This document shows positions 45,143-54,394 of a stretch of DNA of 64,000 nt, piece by piece; within the stretch, counting starts at the first letter, position 1; each line of letters begins with the position of its first letter. This DNA comes from JADZAI01 sp047602465 (GTDB lineage: Bacteria; Pseudomonadota; Alphaproteobacteria; Micropepsales; Micropepsaceae). The position numbers were made by a program, and so were the translations under genes. Location: the NCBI GenBank assembly GCA_047602465.1, contig JASGHF010000001.1:1860001-1924000 (forward strand), given 5' to 3'. A model generated the notes under the pieces. It was given only the letters and a program-made list of their open reading frames with translations. It had not been told where the DNA came from and did not search any database.

Positions 45143-46950
45143 TCGGTCTTGCTCTTGGCCTGGCGCCTCTGCCGCAGGAGCCAGCGATCAGCGTCGCATC
45201 TCGCATCGCCCTGAAGCTTGGCATCCCCAGCGTTTCGGATTGCCTGCTGGATCTGGGAGTCAACTGGGCCTTGTTCCGGCGCGGTCAGCCGACCGCAATC
45301 GCACAGTTCGCAGAGGTGATCGGTGCTGATGCGTCTCCCCTGCTGCATGAGTCCTTTATGCCCCAACCTGAGGGACGGTTCGGTTTTCGCGGTCACATTC
45401 TCGATCGGCCAATGGTAAATCGGCGGGAGGTGCGGTTGTGTCCACGCTGCGTCATGGAGGATCATGAGCGCCATGGTGCCCTGCGGCGATACGGCAGGTC
45501 CCCCTGGCAGTTGACCCATTTTCGGACCTGCCCGCATCATTATGTGCCGATCATCTCGCTGCCTCGACCGCCTGCGCCGCACTATGCGCTGGATTTCGCC
45601 CGCATCATCGAGCGGAACTTCGACGTCGTTCAGCGCACAGCGGCGCTGCCGGAAACTCGACAACATCATTTCGAATCCTGGCTGATCGATCGCCTGGCGG
45701 ATCAGACATCAGATCGTTGGTTCGACAGGCTGGGGGTCAGCGTGATCGCCCAGTTCTGCGAGAAGGCCGGGACCGCCTTGTGCTTCGGCCCACAAGCGGC
45801 GCCGCTGCGGCTCGATGAAGCACAGCTCGCCGTTGCCACAGAGGCTGCGTTTCAGCGTCTGGCCGGAACAGAGGGAGGATTCACGCCGTTGTTCGAGGAA
45901 ATATGGAAAGCCTGCCCGTCTCGGCGACCATGCTACTATACAGCCCTCGGCAATCTCTGGCGCTGGCTGGACAAGATCAAAGCCGATCAGCGCTACGCGC
46001 AGCTACTTCGGGATGCCGCCGATTTCGTTTTCAGCCATCAGGCAATACCACCGGGAACGACCCTGCTTGGGCAAACCTGTAAGGAGCGGCGATACCATTC
46101 CATTTCCAGCGCGGCCATCGCTCATGGGCTGAACGTATCCAGAACCGATCGTTTGCTCAGATCGCTGACCAGGGACGGCCGAGAGCTCGACGCTGAAACC
46201 CTCGATCCGCTGCTTGCCCGGATTTCGTCCAGCATTCCGCGAGTGCAGGCGGCGAAGCGTCTTGGCGTATCGCCGGATGTGTTCGATCTGTTCAGACGCA
46301 TCGGCCGCATCAACGCGGCCTTCAGCGGTGACAATGTCGCTGACCTGTATGATGTCGAGGAACTCGATCGCTTGCGGCACGCGGTGTTCGTTCACGCCCG
46401 GATCGTTCGGGAGCGACCGGCAAATTGTTCGCGCATCACCGCAGCCGTCGGCCTCGTGGCCGTCACATCCGAGAAGATACTGCTGATGATCGCCGAGGGA
46501 AAGCTCGCATTCGTCGGCCAGGAACCGGGGAACCAGAAGATGTGCGACCTTTACGTCAATCGTGAGGAGTTGCGCGATCTCGTTCACGGCCCAGAGCAAC
46601 CCATTCCCAACGACCAGTTGACCATAGAGCAGGCCCGATCCGTGCTGTATCTCAATACCGAGACCATCGCCTGGTTCATGCGCGGGGGATATCTGCAGAC
46701 CACCCGGCACTGGAGCGCGCGGCGGCGGTGCCATTATCGCCTTATCGCAAAGGCAGAAATCGAGGCATTTGCCGATCAATATGTATCTCTCGGCGCGCTT
46801 GCGGCCGAAGCGCGCATCCAGGCCAATCATGTTGCCCGCAGGCTGGAACGAAGAGGGATCTTTCCGCTTGGCTTCCCGGCTCGTCTCAACAAAATCTTCC
46901 TGCGGCAGGCGGTGCAGCCGCCCGAGCATGTCGGGCGCCTTCCAGGATGA
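45139..46950 (+). CDS. tniQ: TniQ/TnsD-like target selector
   Basis: 603 residues. The N-terminal TniQ domain contains a zinc-finger set Cys101, Cys104, Cys131, His134 (RLCPRCVMED and HFRTCPHHYVP). The long C-terminal part (about 300-600) has several helix-turn-helix-like stretches (PRVQAAKRLGVSPDVFDLF, LTIEQARSVLYLNTETIAWF, VSLGALAAEARIQANHVARRL), as in TnsD proteins that read a specific attachment site. It completes a tnsABC-tniQ operon. No second TniQ, TnsE or Cas gene is seen. The chromosomal site it recognises is unknown. Confidence 0.85.
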   Translation: MIGLALGLAPLPQEPAISVASRIALKLGIPSVSDCLLDLGVNWALFRRGQPTAIAQFAEVIGADASPLLHESFMPQPEGRFGFRGHILDRPMVNRREVRLCPRCVMEDHERHGALRRYGRSPWQLTHFRTCPHHYVPIISLPRPPAPHYALDFARIIERNFDVVQRTAALPETRQHHFESWLIDRLADQTSDRWFDRLGVSVIAQFCEKAGTALCFGPQAAPLRLDEAQLAVATEAAFQRLAGTEGGFTPLFEEIWKACPSRRPCYYTALGNLWRWLDKIKADQRYAQLLRDAADFVFSHQAIPPGTTLLGQTCKERRYHSISSAAIAHGLNVSRTDRLLRSLTRDGRELDAETLDPLLARISSSIPRVQAAKRLGVSPDVFDLFRRIGRINAAFSGDNVADLYDVEELDRLRHAVFVHARIVRERPANCSRITAAVGLVAVTSEKILLMIAEGKLAFVGQEPGNQKMCDLYVNREELRDLVHGPEQPIPNDQLTIEQARSVLYLNTETIAWFMRGGYLQTTRHWSARRRCHYRLIAKAEIEAFADQYVSLGALAAEARIQANHVARRLERRGIFPLGFPARLNKIFLRQAVQPPEHVGRLPG

Positions 46951-47457
46951 GGTAATTTCCCGGATCGTCACTCATTTCAGATCTTGGCGACCGAGCACCT
47001 GGATCCTGGTGTTGATTTCGATCCTGTGCTGCCCCAGCCTGGCAGGCTGGCGACGGGGACAGGGGTTGCGGGTGGGCGTTCACGTAACCTTCGTTTCATT
47101 GAGATTGCGGTAGGGCACGATCGGCATGACCGGCGCGACGGTCTCCTCCCGCATGATGTTCATCTCCTCAGTCGGATCGAGGGCCGGGGCCAGCGTGTGC
47201 GTCCAGCCTGCTTGCCTGGCGGCTCAGGGGAACGCCCCCGGTACCCTTCATCGTCACATCCGCGATCAGGTAATTCAGCCGGGCAAAATGCTGCTCGTTG
47301 ATGATCGAGGTATAGTCCGGGCCGACCATGCTGTCGCTGGACGGGTTTCTACCGCCTGAAAAAGTCGGTGAGGAAACGGTCGAAGGAGAGCACAATAAGC
47401 TCCAACGCCCATTTTGGGCGTTTCCCTGCCATCGAGCCCCAAAAGAGCGGGTCCTTG
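46951..47457. other. 507-bp region between tniQ and the transposon end
   Basis: No assignable gene. Minus-strand text VGPDYTSIINEQHFARLNYLIADV followed, after a frame change near 47180, by EEMNIMREETVAPVMPIVPYRNL looks like the decayed end of a protein I do not recognise. The rest shows nothing. Confidence 0.4.
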
Positions 47458-47575
47458 AAAATGGACAGAAGATCTATCATTAATGGTCAAACCGATGTCA
47501 CCGTAGTATTCTTGTTTCATTATTTTTTCAATGAGTTAATCGCGGCGAAATGGACAAATGTCTTGTCACCCGACA
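47458..47575 (-). repeat. Tn7-like transposon end A (adjacent to tniQ)
   Basis: Read outward to inward on the minus strand: terminal TGTCGGGTGACA (47575-47564), then TTTGTCCATTT (47558-47548), a degenerate copy TTTGACCATT (47490-47481) and CTTCTGTCCATTTT (47470-47457). The sites are widely spaced, as at the left end of Tn7. The terminus shares its first 12 bases and the distance to the first box with end B. These are candidate TnsB-binding sites. Confidence 0.75.
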
Positions 47576-47583
47576 GTTGTCGG

Positions 47584-47653
47584 TGTCGGGTGACACCTGA
47601 TTTGTCCATTTGTGACAGGGTTTTGTCCATTTTTGACAAATCTTCTGTCCATT
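47584..47653 (+). repeat. Tn7-like transposon end B (faces the IS630/ABC side)
   Basis: Terminal TGTCGGGTGACA (47584-47595), then three boxes, TTTGTCCATTT at 47601 and 47622 and TTCTGTCCATT at 47643, spaced 21-22 bp, like the dense right end of Tn7. It is back to back with end A; only GTTGTCGG (47576-47583) separates the two termini. Confidence 0.75.
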
Positions 47654-47699
47654 GGCGGAGAAGTGGTAGGACAGACCGTTCGACGGAGGTGTGCCTCCG

Positions 47700-47960
47700 T
47701 CAGACGTGATCCCCACACTCCGCTCTCGACGAGGCATTGGCCTTTTCGGCAAGGATGATCTGTTTTTGCGCCTTCCTGACCGTAAGCGTCCGGCGTGACC
47801 GCTGGCGAACAGAGTTTTTTTTGAAGCTGTATCCGGCCTCGCGCAGCACCCGCCAGATCGACACCGCAGAGGCCGCCACCCCGCGCCCGGCCAGCTCCGC
47901 CGTCAGGGTGACTGGTTCTCCGGAGCTCACCCGCCCCAGGAGCCAGTCCCGCTCCGCCAC
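47700..47960 (-). pseudogene. IS630-family transposase fragment
   Basis: The minus-strand text AERDWLLGRVSSGEPVTLTAELAGRGVAASAVSIWRVLREAGYSFKKNSVRQRS matches the N-terminal helix-turn-helix part of IS630-type transposases. The beginning and the DDE domain are missing, so it is a remnant of about 80 codons. Confidence 0.6.
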
Positions 47961-48015
47961 CAGCGCCGCCCCGGCTGATCGGTCGACATGGCAGACACTC
48001 CTTTACAATAGCGGC

Positions 48016-48572
48016 TCAGGCCCTCGGCTCGACATCCTTCCAGTGCCGGTTCACGGGCATCGACTTTGCGCGCCGCGCCGCCTCCTGAAGCGTCACCGGG
48101 TAGAAAGCCCAGACATCCATCCCGACATTGAGCGTGTTCGCGCTGCCCTGCCAGTTGCCGTGGACATGGCCGAACAGGTGCAGGGCGCCCTTGCGGGGGT
48201 GTTCCAGGTTATCATCGGATAGTGGCAGGGCGTTACCAGCTTTTCGCCTGTGGGGTCGTTTACCTCTGCCAGCCATGACACGCTGTCCCAAGGCAAGGCC
48301 TGCGTCTGCTCGCCATCATGATTGCTGATTATCAGATGTCGCGGCGCGCCCGGAAGCTGGCCGAAGATCGTCAGCAACCAATCCTCGTCCTTGGCCTTCG
48401 GCGCGAAGGCGAAGTCGCCAATGACCCAGAGATCGTCTTCCGGCCCGACTGTCTCCCACAGGCGCTCGATCATCACCGAATCCACGTGGTTCGTGTCGCG
48501 GAACAGTCTGCGGGCGTCGGCGATGATGCTCTCATGCCGGAAGTGAGGATCGGCGGTGTACCAATGCGTCAT
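48016..48572 (-). pseudogene. Phage-type metallophosphoesterase, one frameshift
   Basis: From ATG 48572: MTHWYTADPHFRHESIIADARRLF, DDLWVIGDFAF, RHLIISNHDGEQ and KLVTPCHYPMITWN in one frame. After a one-base loss near 48205 come PRKGALHLFGHVHGNWQGSANTLNVGMDVWAFYPVTL in another. These are the metal-ligand motifs of small calcineurin-like phosphoesterases (D-H, GD, NHD, CHYP, GHVHG). The usual G before NHD is serine. Probably non-functional as read. Confidence 0.72.
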
Positions 48573-48699
48573 GGCTGTCCTCGTCGAGAGAGCATGCTGG
48601 CCGGCTCCGCTATGCCAAATCCGGGCGGTCGGAAGCAGATGCACGCCACTTCGGCGCCCAGCCTCCTGCAACTGATGCTGAATGCAAAGAGAAAGCATG

Positions 48700-48917
48700 A
48701 GATCCGGCCTGCCGCCACGCCGGTGACGCGGGGGGTACGGGTCTCGTCCTTCTTCTGGCTGCAAAGCATGGTGCGGTCGGATGCGCAGCGGGCGGTGCTG
48801 TTCGACCTGGACCAGTCGATCCAGTCGCTGAGCGCGCGTGAGGGCGCCAATACGCCCGAGGCGGTGCGGCTGACCGGCGTCTATCACAACCTGATCCGCA
48901 TGTGGTCCGAGCTGTGA
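48700..48917 (+). pseudogene. C-terminal fragment of a PiuC/YbiX-type Fe(II) dioxygenase
   Basis: The text TPVTRGVRVSSFFWLQSMVRSDAQRAVLFDLDQSIQSL...VRLTGVYHNLIRMWSEL is the C-terminus of PKHD-type hydroxylases (PiuC). The catalytic HxD part is absent, and the fragment begins near 48700 without a start of its own. It is a relic from an earlier rearrangement. Confidence 0.65.
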
Positions 48918-49420
48918 GGAGAGCGGTCGCGGACGCCGCCTTCTCCGGTTGAGATTGCCCGCGGCAACGATTGGAATGGCTGACGTTGCCGCTTGGGTTG
49001 GTGGCGCTTTTGGCGGCTCCGGCAGCCAAACGGGTATGGTCGAATAGGGTAAAGGGGCGGCCGAAACGCTGGTCGCTGGTGTCACGATGAACGAGGTGAT
49101 GCGCGTTCTTCGCGGTAAGCGGGGAGTTTTTCCCCATGAGTTAATGACGTTGGCTTTCCGCGATAGGTTTCGGGCATTGGTCTGATCGGTGAGGTTCCAT
49201 GTCTAGGGTCACCAAACTTGCCTTGGCGCGGACGACGCATCGTGACCAGAAAGGCTTGATTGGAACGGCCCCGTTATCGAAATCTCGACCTTAGGACAAA
49301 AAAGACGACACGGATGCTTTTCAGCTCCACGAACACACCGTTGCAAAGTTCGGCTTCCACTGCCGGATGGTGCTACGCGCCGCCTTGACCATCCATCTGT
49401 GTATCGAATTGGGCATGGTT
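48918..49420. other. 503-bp region without a supported gene
   Basis: Only short open stretches such as MADVAAWVGGAFGGSGSQ (from 48978) are present and none is recognisable. It separates the piuC relic from the LysR gene and may contain further IS scars. Confidence 0.4.
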
Positions 49421-50359
49421 TCACGCCCCCGGATCTGGCAACAAGGCCGCACCCTGGTGGATCGTGCGTCTAAGAATGTCGGCGAAGGCCTTGGCCGGCG
49501 GCGAGAGACGCCGACCCGAGGCATGCAGCAGCGAGATTTCTCGGGAGATCACCGGCTCGGTCAGGCGGATGCCCACTACCGGCGCATGGCCGATCAGCGC
49601 GCGCGCATAGGCCGGCAGGACTGCGACGCCCACATTCTCGGTAACCAACGCCAGCACGGTCGATATCTGGTTCACCTCATGGGCTGCCTGCAGGACCAGG
49701 CCGGCCGCGTCGAAACCGCGCTCGACCCAGGCGCGCAGGCTGGAACTGGGCCGCAGGGCGATCTGCGGCATGCCGGCGATGGCGCTCCAGCGCAGTTCCG
49801 CATTGCTGGCGGCAGGATGTTCGCGGTGGCAAAACAGCATCGCCCCATCCCGCATCATCATGGTCGACGACAGGTCGGGCAATTCATCTGGAAAGGTTCC
49901 GATACCGAAACTGGCCTGGCCGGAGCGAACCATTTCAATGATTTCCGCCGTTCCGACATCGCTGATCTCCAGCCGTACACCAGCCGCCGTATCGGAAAAT
50001 TCCCGGATCGCCCTTGGCAGAAGGGCCGATGCCAACAACGGTGGCGCGGCAATGCGAATGACGCCGCTTTGCCAGACGCGAAAGCCCGCCATGTCCTTGT
50101 GCAGCGCATCCGCCGCGCCCAGGCAGCGAGCGACATGGTCCAGGAACAACTGCCCTGCTTCGGTCAACTCGACCCTGCGGGTGGTCCGGTGAAACAGTTC
50201 CAACTGCAGGACCTGCTCCATCTTGCGCACGGACGCCGACAGCGAAGGCTGGCTGATCCCCAGCCGCTCGGCTGCAGCCGAGAAGCTTTGCGCAAGGGCG
50301 ACCGCGCGAAAGATCCGCATCTGGCGCAGACCGATATCCAGCATATCATCCATAGCCAT
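49421..50359 (-). CDS. LysR-family transcriptional regulator, divergent from the ABC operon
   Basis: 312 residues, intact. Helix-turn-helix LRQMRIFRAVALAQSFSAAAERLGISQPSLSASVRKMEQ and effector domain (GVIRIAAPPLLASALLPRAIREF, VGVAVLPAYARALIGHAPV). It faces the livK-type gene across 122 bp, so it is the likely regulator of the import operon, perhaps responding to the imported compound. Confidence 0.85.
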   Translation of the reverse strand: MAMDDMLDIGLRQMRIFRAVALAQSFSAAAERLGISQPSLSASVRKMEQVLQLELFHRTTRRVELTEAGQLFLDHVARCLGAADALHKDMAGFRVWQSGVIRIAAPPLLASALLPRAIREFSDTAAGVRLEISDVGTAEIIEMVRSGQASFGIGTFPDELPDLSSTMMMRDGAMLFCHREHPAASNAELRWSAIAGMPQIALRPSSSLRAWVERGFDAAGLVLQAAHEVNQISTVLALVTENVGVAVLPAYARALIGHAPVVGIRLTEPVISREISLLHASGRRLSPPAKAFADILRRTIHQGAALLPDPGA

Positions 50360-50481
50360 AGACTATCAATCCATATCCGTCTGTCTACTTTATTTCACGC
50401 CCCCCGAATGACACCGTTGTGAGGAAGCAAAAAACGGCGATGCCCCTTTGAAGGTGCGCGCCCAACGGGAGTAATCGAACA

Positions 50482-51642
50482 ATGGGTCTGAAGAACACGA
50501 CCGCAGCAGCAGCCGCGCTTGCCGTACTGGCGACCGGCGCATTCGCCGACGAGGTCAAGATCGGCATGATCACCACGCTCAGCGGTCCGACAGGCTATCT
50601 GGGCGCCGACATCCGAGACGGCTTTGCCCTGGCGATCAAGGACGGCACGCTGGGCGGCGTCCCGGTCGCGCTGGAGGTCCAGGACGACAAGCTCGACCCG
50701 GGCCAGGGCCGGCAGATCGCCGACCGCATGCTGAACGACGAAGACATCAAACTGTTCACCGGCATCGTCTTTTCCAACGTCGCCGGAGCCGTGGTGCCCG
50801 AGATCACCGAATCCGACGCGATCTTCGTCAGCGCCAACGCGGGTCCGTCCACGCTGGCCGGCGCGGGCTGCCACGAGAACTATTTCGTCGCCAGTTGGCA
50901 AAACGACACCCTGCACGAGATGCCGGGCCTGCTTGCCAGCAAGGAAGGCTACCGCAATGCTTTCCTGATCGCTCCGAACTACCAGGCGGGCAAGGACGGG
51001 TTGACCGGCTTCAAGCGCGAGTTCCAGGGCGAGATCCTCGACGAGATCTATACCCCGCTGGGCCAGACCGATTTCTCGGCCGAGATCGCCAAGATCCGCG
51101 CGGCCAACCCGGAGGTCGTCTATCAATTCCATCCCGGCGAAAGCGGCATCGCCTTTCTCAAGCAGTATCAGCAGGCCGGGCTCGGCAATATCCCGATGAT
51201 CCTGGCCGAACCCGCCTCGGACGCGGTCATCATCAGCGCCCTGGGCGACCAGGCGATCGGGCTGCGCATCGCCACGCATTGGGCCGAGAATCTCGACAAC
51301 CCGGCCAATCACGCGATGGTCTCGGCCTGGAAGGAAAAATACCCCCAGCGCCCGATGACCTATTATGCCGCGCAGGGCTACCAGGCCGCGCTGATCATGG
51401 CCGAGGCGCTGGCCGCGACCGGCGGCGATGTGTCCGACATCGACGCCCTGCGTGAGGGCATCCGCAATGCCAGAATCGACAGCCCGACCGGCGGTTTCGC
51501 CTGGGGGCCGAACCAGCACCCGGTGCAGGACTGGTATGCCGCCACGGTGGTCATGGGCGAGGATGGCGTGCCCGTCGTCCAGGCGGGCGAGAAAATCGCC
51601 GAAGCGCGCGGAGACGTCTACGCCGCCGAATGCAACCTCTAG
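50482..51642 (+). CDS. Branched-chain-type ABC transporter substrate-binding protein
   Basis: 386 residues with a signal peptide (MGLKNTTAAAAALAVLATGAFADE). The Peripla_BP_6 fold is clear: VKIGMITTLSGPTGYLGADIRDGFALAIKDG, VFSNVAGAVVPEITESDAIFVSANAGPS, YQFHPGESGIAFLKQY. Members bind branched-chain amino acids, amides or aromatic compounds. With the adjacent catabolic genes an aromatic or amino-acid substrate is likely (inference). It heads the importer operon and is intact. Confidence 0.88.
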   Translation: MGLKNTTAAAAALAVLATGAFADEVKIGMITTLSGPTGYLGADIRDGFALAIKDGTLGGVPVALEVQDDKLDPGQGRQIADRMLNDEDIKLFTGIVFSNVAGAVVPEITESDAIFVSANAGPSTLAGAGCHENYFVASWQNDTLHEMPGLLASKEGYRNAFLIAPNYQAGKDGLTGFKREFQGEILDEIYTPLGQTDFSAEIAKIRAANPEVVYQFHPGESGIAFLKQYQQAGLGNIPMILAEPASDAVIISALGDQAIGLRIATHWAENLDNPANHAMVSAWKEKYPQRPMTYYAAQGYQAALIMAEALAATGGDVSDIDALREGIRNARIDSPTGGFAWGPNQHPVQDWYAATVVMGEDGVPVVQAGEKIAEARGDVYAAECNL

Positions 51643-51698
51643 GCAGCGACCGCCGGGGGTGCCGCAGCCGCGCCCCCGGCATCGAAAGGACCAACCGA

Positions 51699-52613
51699 TG
51701 ACCTTGCTCTTCGAGCAACTCCTCAACGGCGTCCAGTATGGATTCATGCTGTTCCTGCTGGCCGCCGGCCTGACCCTGATCTTTGGCATCATGGGCATCA
51801 TCAACCTGGCGCATGGCTCGTTCTACATGGCGGGCGCTTTCATCGGCACCTGGGTGGCCGGGGCGAGCGGCTCGTTCTGGATCGGGCTGCTGGCCGCGCT
51901 GGTGGGCAGCGCCGTGATCGGAGCACTGGTCGAATTCGCGGTGATCCGCAGGCTCTACGCGCGCGATCATCTTGAGCAGGTGCTGGCGACCTTTTCGCTG
52001 GTGCTGATCTTCAACCAACTGGTCACGATCATCTTTGGCCGCCAGCCGCTAATGGCCTCGCCGCCGCCGCTGCTGTCCTCCTCGGTCGAGCTGCTGCCGG
52101 GGCTGATCTATCCGGTCTATCGCCTGGCGATCATCGGCGTCGGGCTTGCGGTGGCGGCCGGCCTGTATCTGCTGATCAACCGCAGCCGGGTCGGGATGCT
52201 GATCCGTGCCGGCGCCGCCGATCGCGAGATGGTCCGGGCATTGGGGGTGCGCATCAAGCTGATCTATACGCTGGTCTTCGGCCTTGGCGCGGTGCTTGCC
52301 GGGCTGGCGGGCTATCTCGCGGGGCCGATCTTTTCGGTGCAGGCCGGCATGGGCGAGCGCATCATCCTGCCCACTTTCGTCGTGGTCGTGGTGGGAGGCG
52401 TCGGCTCGATCCGGGGCGCCTTTGTCGCTGCGCTGGTGCTGGGGGTGATCGACACCCTGCTGCGTGCCTATGCGCCGGGGCTGCTGCGCACGATCATGAA
52501 ATCCTCGGCCGCCGACACGCTGGGCGCCGGCCTGGCGTCGATGGGAATCTACCTGCTGATGGCGCTTGTGCTGATGGCCCGCCCACAGGGCTTCTTTCCC
52601 CGCGAAAGGATAA
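51699..52613 (+). pseudogene. livH: LivH-type ABC permease, frameshift at its last codons
   Basis: MTLLFEQLLNGVQYGFMLFLLAAGLTLIFGIMGIINLAHGSFYMAG is the typical LivH start, followed by eight or so membrane helices through LLMALVLMARPQGFF. One extra C near 52600 removes the natural ending (PAKG then TAA at 52611-52613). As given, the frame runs on into livM. Only about four C-terminal residues are affected, so function might survive. Confidence 0.82.
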
Positions 52614-52616
52614 GTC

Positions 52617-53639
52617 ATGACCGATCTTGCCCATCCGTCGCCCGCGGAAGAAGCCCGCCAAGGTATGCGGCCCGCGACCATCGCCTTTGGCGCGGTGCTG
52701 CTGGCGGCGCTGATCGCCCTGCCTCATGTCGCCGGTGCGGTTGGAATGAATTCGCTGACCAGCCTGGGTTCGCGCGTGCTGATCTATGCCATCGCCGTCG
52801 CCAGCCTGAACATCGCGCTGGGGTTCGGGGGCCTGGTCAGCTTTGGCCATGCCGCCTATTTCGGCATCGGCGCCTTATCGTCGCGATCCTGTCCAACCAT
52901 GCCGACTGGGGCACGCCTTTCCTGGGCTTCATTCCCGGCACCAACAGCCTGATCCTGTGCCTGCTGGCCGCGATGCTGTTCGCGGGCCTCGCCGCGGCCG
53001 TCATCGGCGCTCTGTCGCTGCGCACCGGCGGCACCCAGTTCATCATGATCACGCTGGCTTTCGCGCAGATGGTGTATTCTTCTTTACCTCGCTGTCGGCC
53101 TATGGCGGCGACGATGGGCTGATGATGTCCGGGGCCAATGACCTCTTCGGGCTGAACCTGCGCAATCGGGTCAACTTCTACATCTGTGCCTGGCGATCTC
53201 GGTCGCGGGGTTCTGGCTCTACTGGCTGTTCATGCGCTCGTCCTTCGCGGCGGTGCTGGACGGTGTGCGCCAAAGCCCCCAGCGAATGGCGGCGCTGGGG
53301 CTGGCGCCGACGCGCCACCGGCTCGTGGCCTTCGTCCTGTCGGGGGTCGGCGCCGGGCTGGCGGGCGGGCTGCTGGCCAATCTGTTGCGCTTCTCCAGCC
53401 CCGACACGCTGAGCTGGAACAGTTCGGGCCTGCTGATGGTCATGCTGATCCTGGGCGGGGTCGGCACGCTGTGGGGGCCGTTCCTGGGCGCGCTGGTGAT
53501 CCTGGTGCTTGAGGACGTGTTCGGCGCCTGGACCGAGAACTGGCCGCTGGTCCTGGGCATCGTCCTGCTGCTGGTGGTGCTGAACACGCATGGCGGGCTG
53601 GTGGCGCTGGTCGGCCGGCTGGCCGGAGGGCGGAAGTGA
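52617..53639 (+). pseudogene. livM: LivM-type ABC permease, three or more frameshifts
   Basis: Starts MTDLAHPSPAEEARQGMRPATIAFG. LGFGGLVSFGHAAYFGIGAL is the LivM signature; the frame changes near 52880 (to VAILSNHADWGTPFLGF), near 53080 (to FTSLSAYGGDDGLMMSG) and near 53190 (to SSFAAVLDGVRQSPQRMAALGL). The C-terminus NTHGGLVALVGRLAGGRK is intact and overlaps livG. As read it cannot make a full permease. Confidence 0.8.
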
Positions 53640-54394
53640 TGGCGGGCAACGCAATCCTTTCCGTTCGTGGGCTGGTCAAGCGGTTCTCTGGCCTGCTGGC
53701 CACCGATCATGTCGATCTCGACCTCCGCGCGGGCGAGATCCACGCCCTGATCGGGCCGAACGGGGCCGGAAAATCCACGCTCATCAACCAGATTTGCGGC
53801 ACGCTCAGGCCCGATGCCGGTTCCGTGCGGCTGCGCGGCGAGCCGATCGACCGGCTGGACGCGGCGGCGCGGGCGGCCAAGGGCATCGGGCGCACCTTCC
53901 AGATCGTGCGGCTGATCGACGAGGCAACCGTGACGCAGAACCTGCTGGTGGCGCTGCATGTCCGCGACGGCCGGATCTGGCGCATGTTCGACGGTCCGGG
54001 TTCGCGCGGCGCCATGTTCCGTGAAGCGGCCGAGCGGCTGGCCGAGGCGGGGCTGCAAGACATCGCCGGCACGCGGGTCGCAGACCTGTCGCATGGCTAT
54101 CGCAAGCAGCTTGAACTGGTGATCGCCCGGGCCATGCGGCCGGCCGTGCTGCTGCTGGACGAGCCGATGGCGGGTCTGGGCCAGGCCGAAAGCGCCGAGA
54201 TGGTCCGCACCCTTTCGGCGCTGCGCACCGAAGTGCCGATGCTGCTGGTCGAACATGACATGGATGCCGTCTTCAACCTGGCCGACCGCATCAGCGTGCT
54301 GGTCTATGGCCGCGTCATCGCCACCGGCAGCGTGGCCGAGATCCGCGAAAACCCCGAGGTGCGCCGCGCCTATCTGGGCGAGGAGGACATCTGA
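53636..54394 (+). CDS. livG: LivG-type ABC transporter ATP-binding protein
   Basis: 252 residues, intact. Walker A GPNGAGKSTLIN, Q-loop region GRTFQIVRL, signature LSHGYRKQLELVIARAM, Walker B AVLLLDEPMAGLGQAE and switch VEHDMDAVF. It energises import together with LivF. It overlaps livM by 4 bp and livF by 1 bp. Confidence 0.9.
   Translation: MMAGNAILSVRGLVKRFSGLLATDHVDLDLRAGEIHALIGPNGAGKSTLINQICGTLRPDAGSVRLRGEPIDRLDAAARAAKGIGRTFQIVRLIDEATVTQNLLVALHVRDGRIWRMFDGPGSRGAMFREAAERLAEAGLQDIAGTRVADLSHGYRKQLELVIARAMRPAVLLLDEPMAGLGQAESAEMVRTLSALRTEVPMLLVEHDMDAVFNLADRISVLVYGRVIATGSVAEIRENPEVRRAYLGEEDI

Noticed and set aside
48593..48917. Start of a new gene at 48593
   Set aside because: The recognisable part begins only at about 48700 and is the C-terminus of a PiuC-type protein, so this is a truncated relic.
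51428..53122. 564-codon frame joining livK shadow, livH and part of livM
   Set aside because: It is livH extended by a frameshift at its stop into a livM segment, not a fusion protein.
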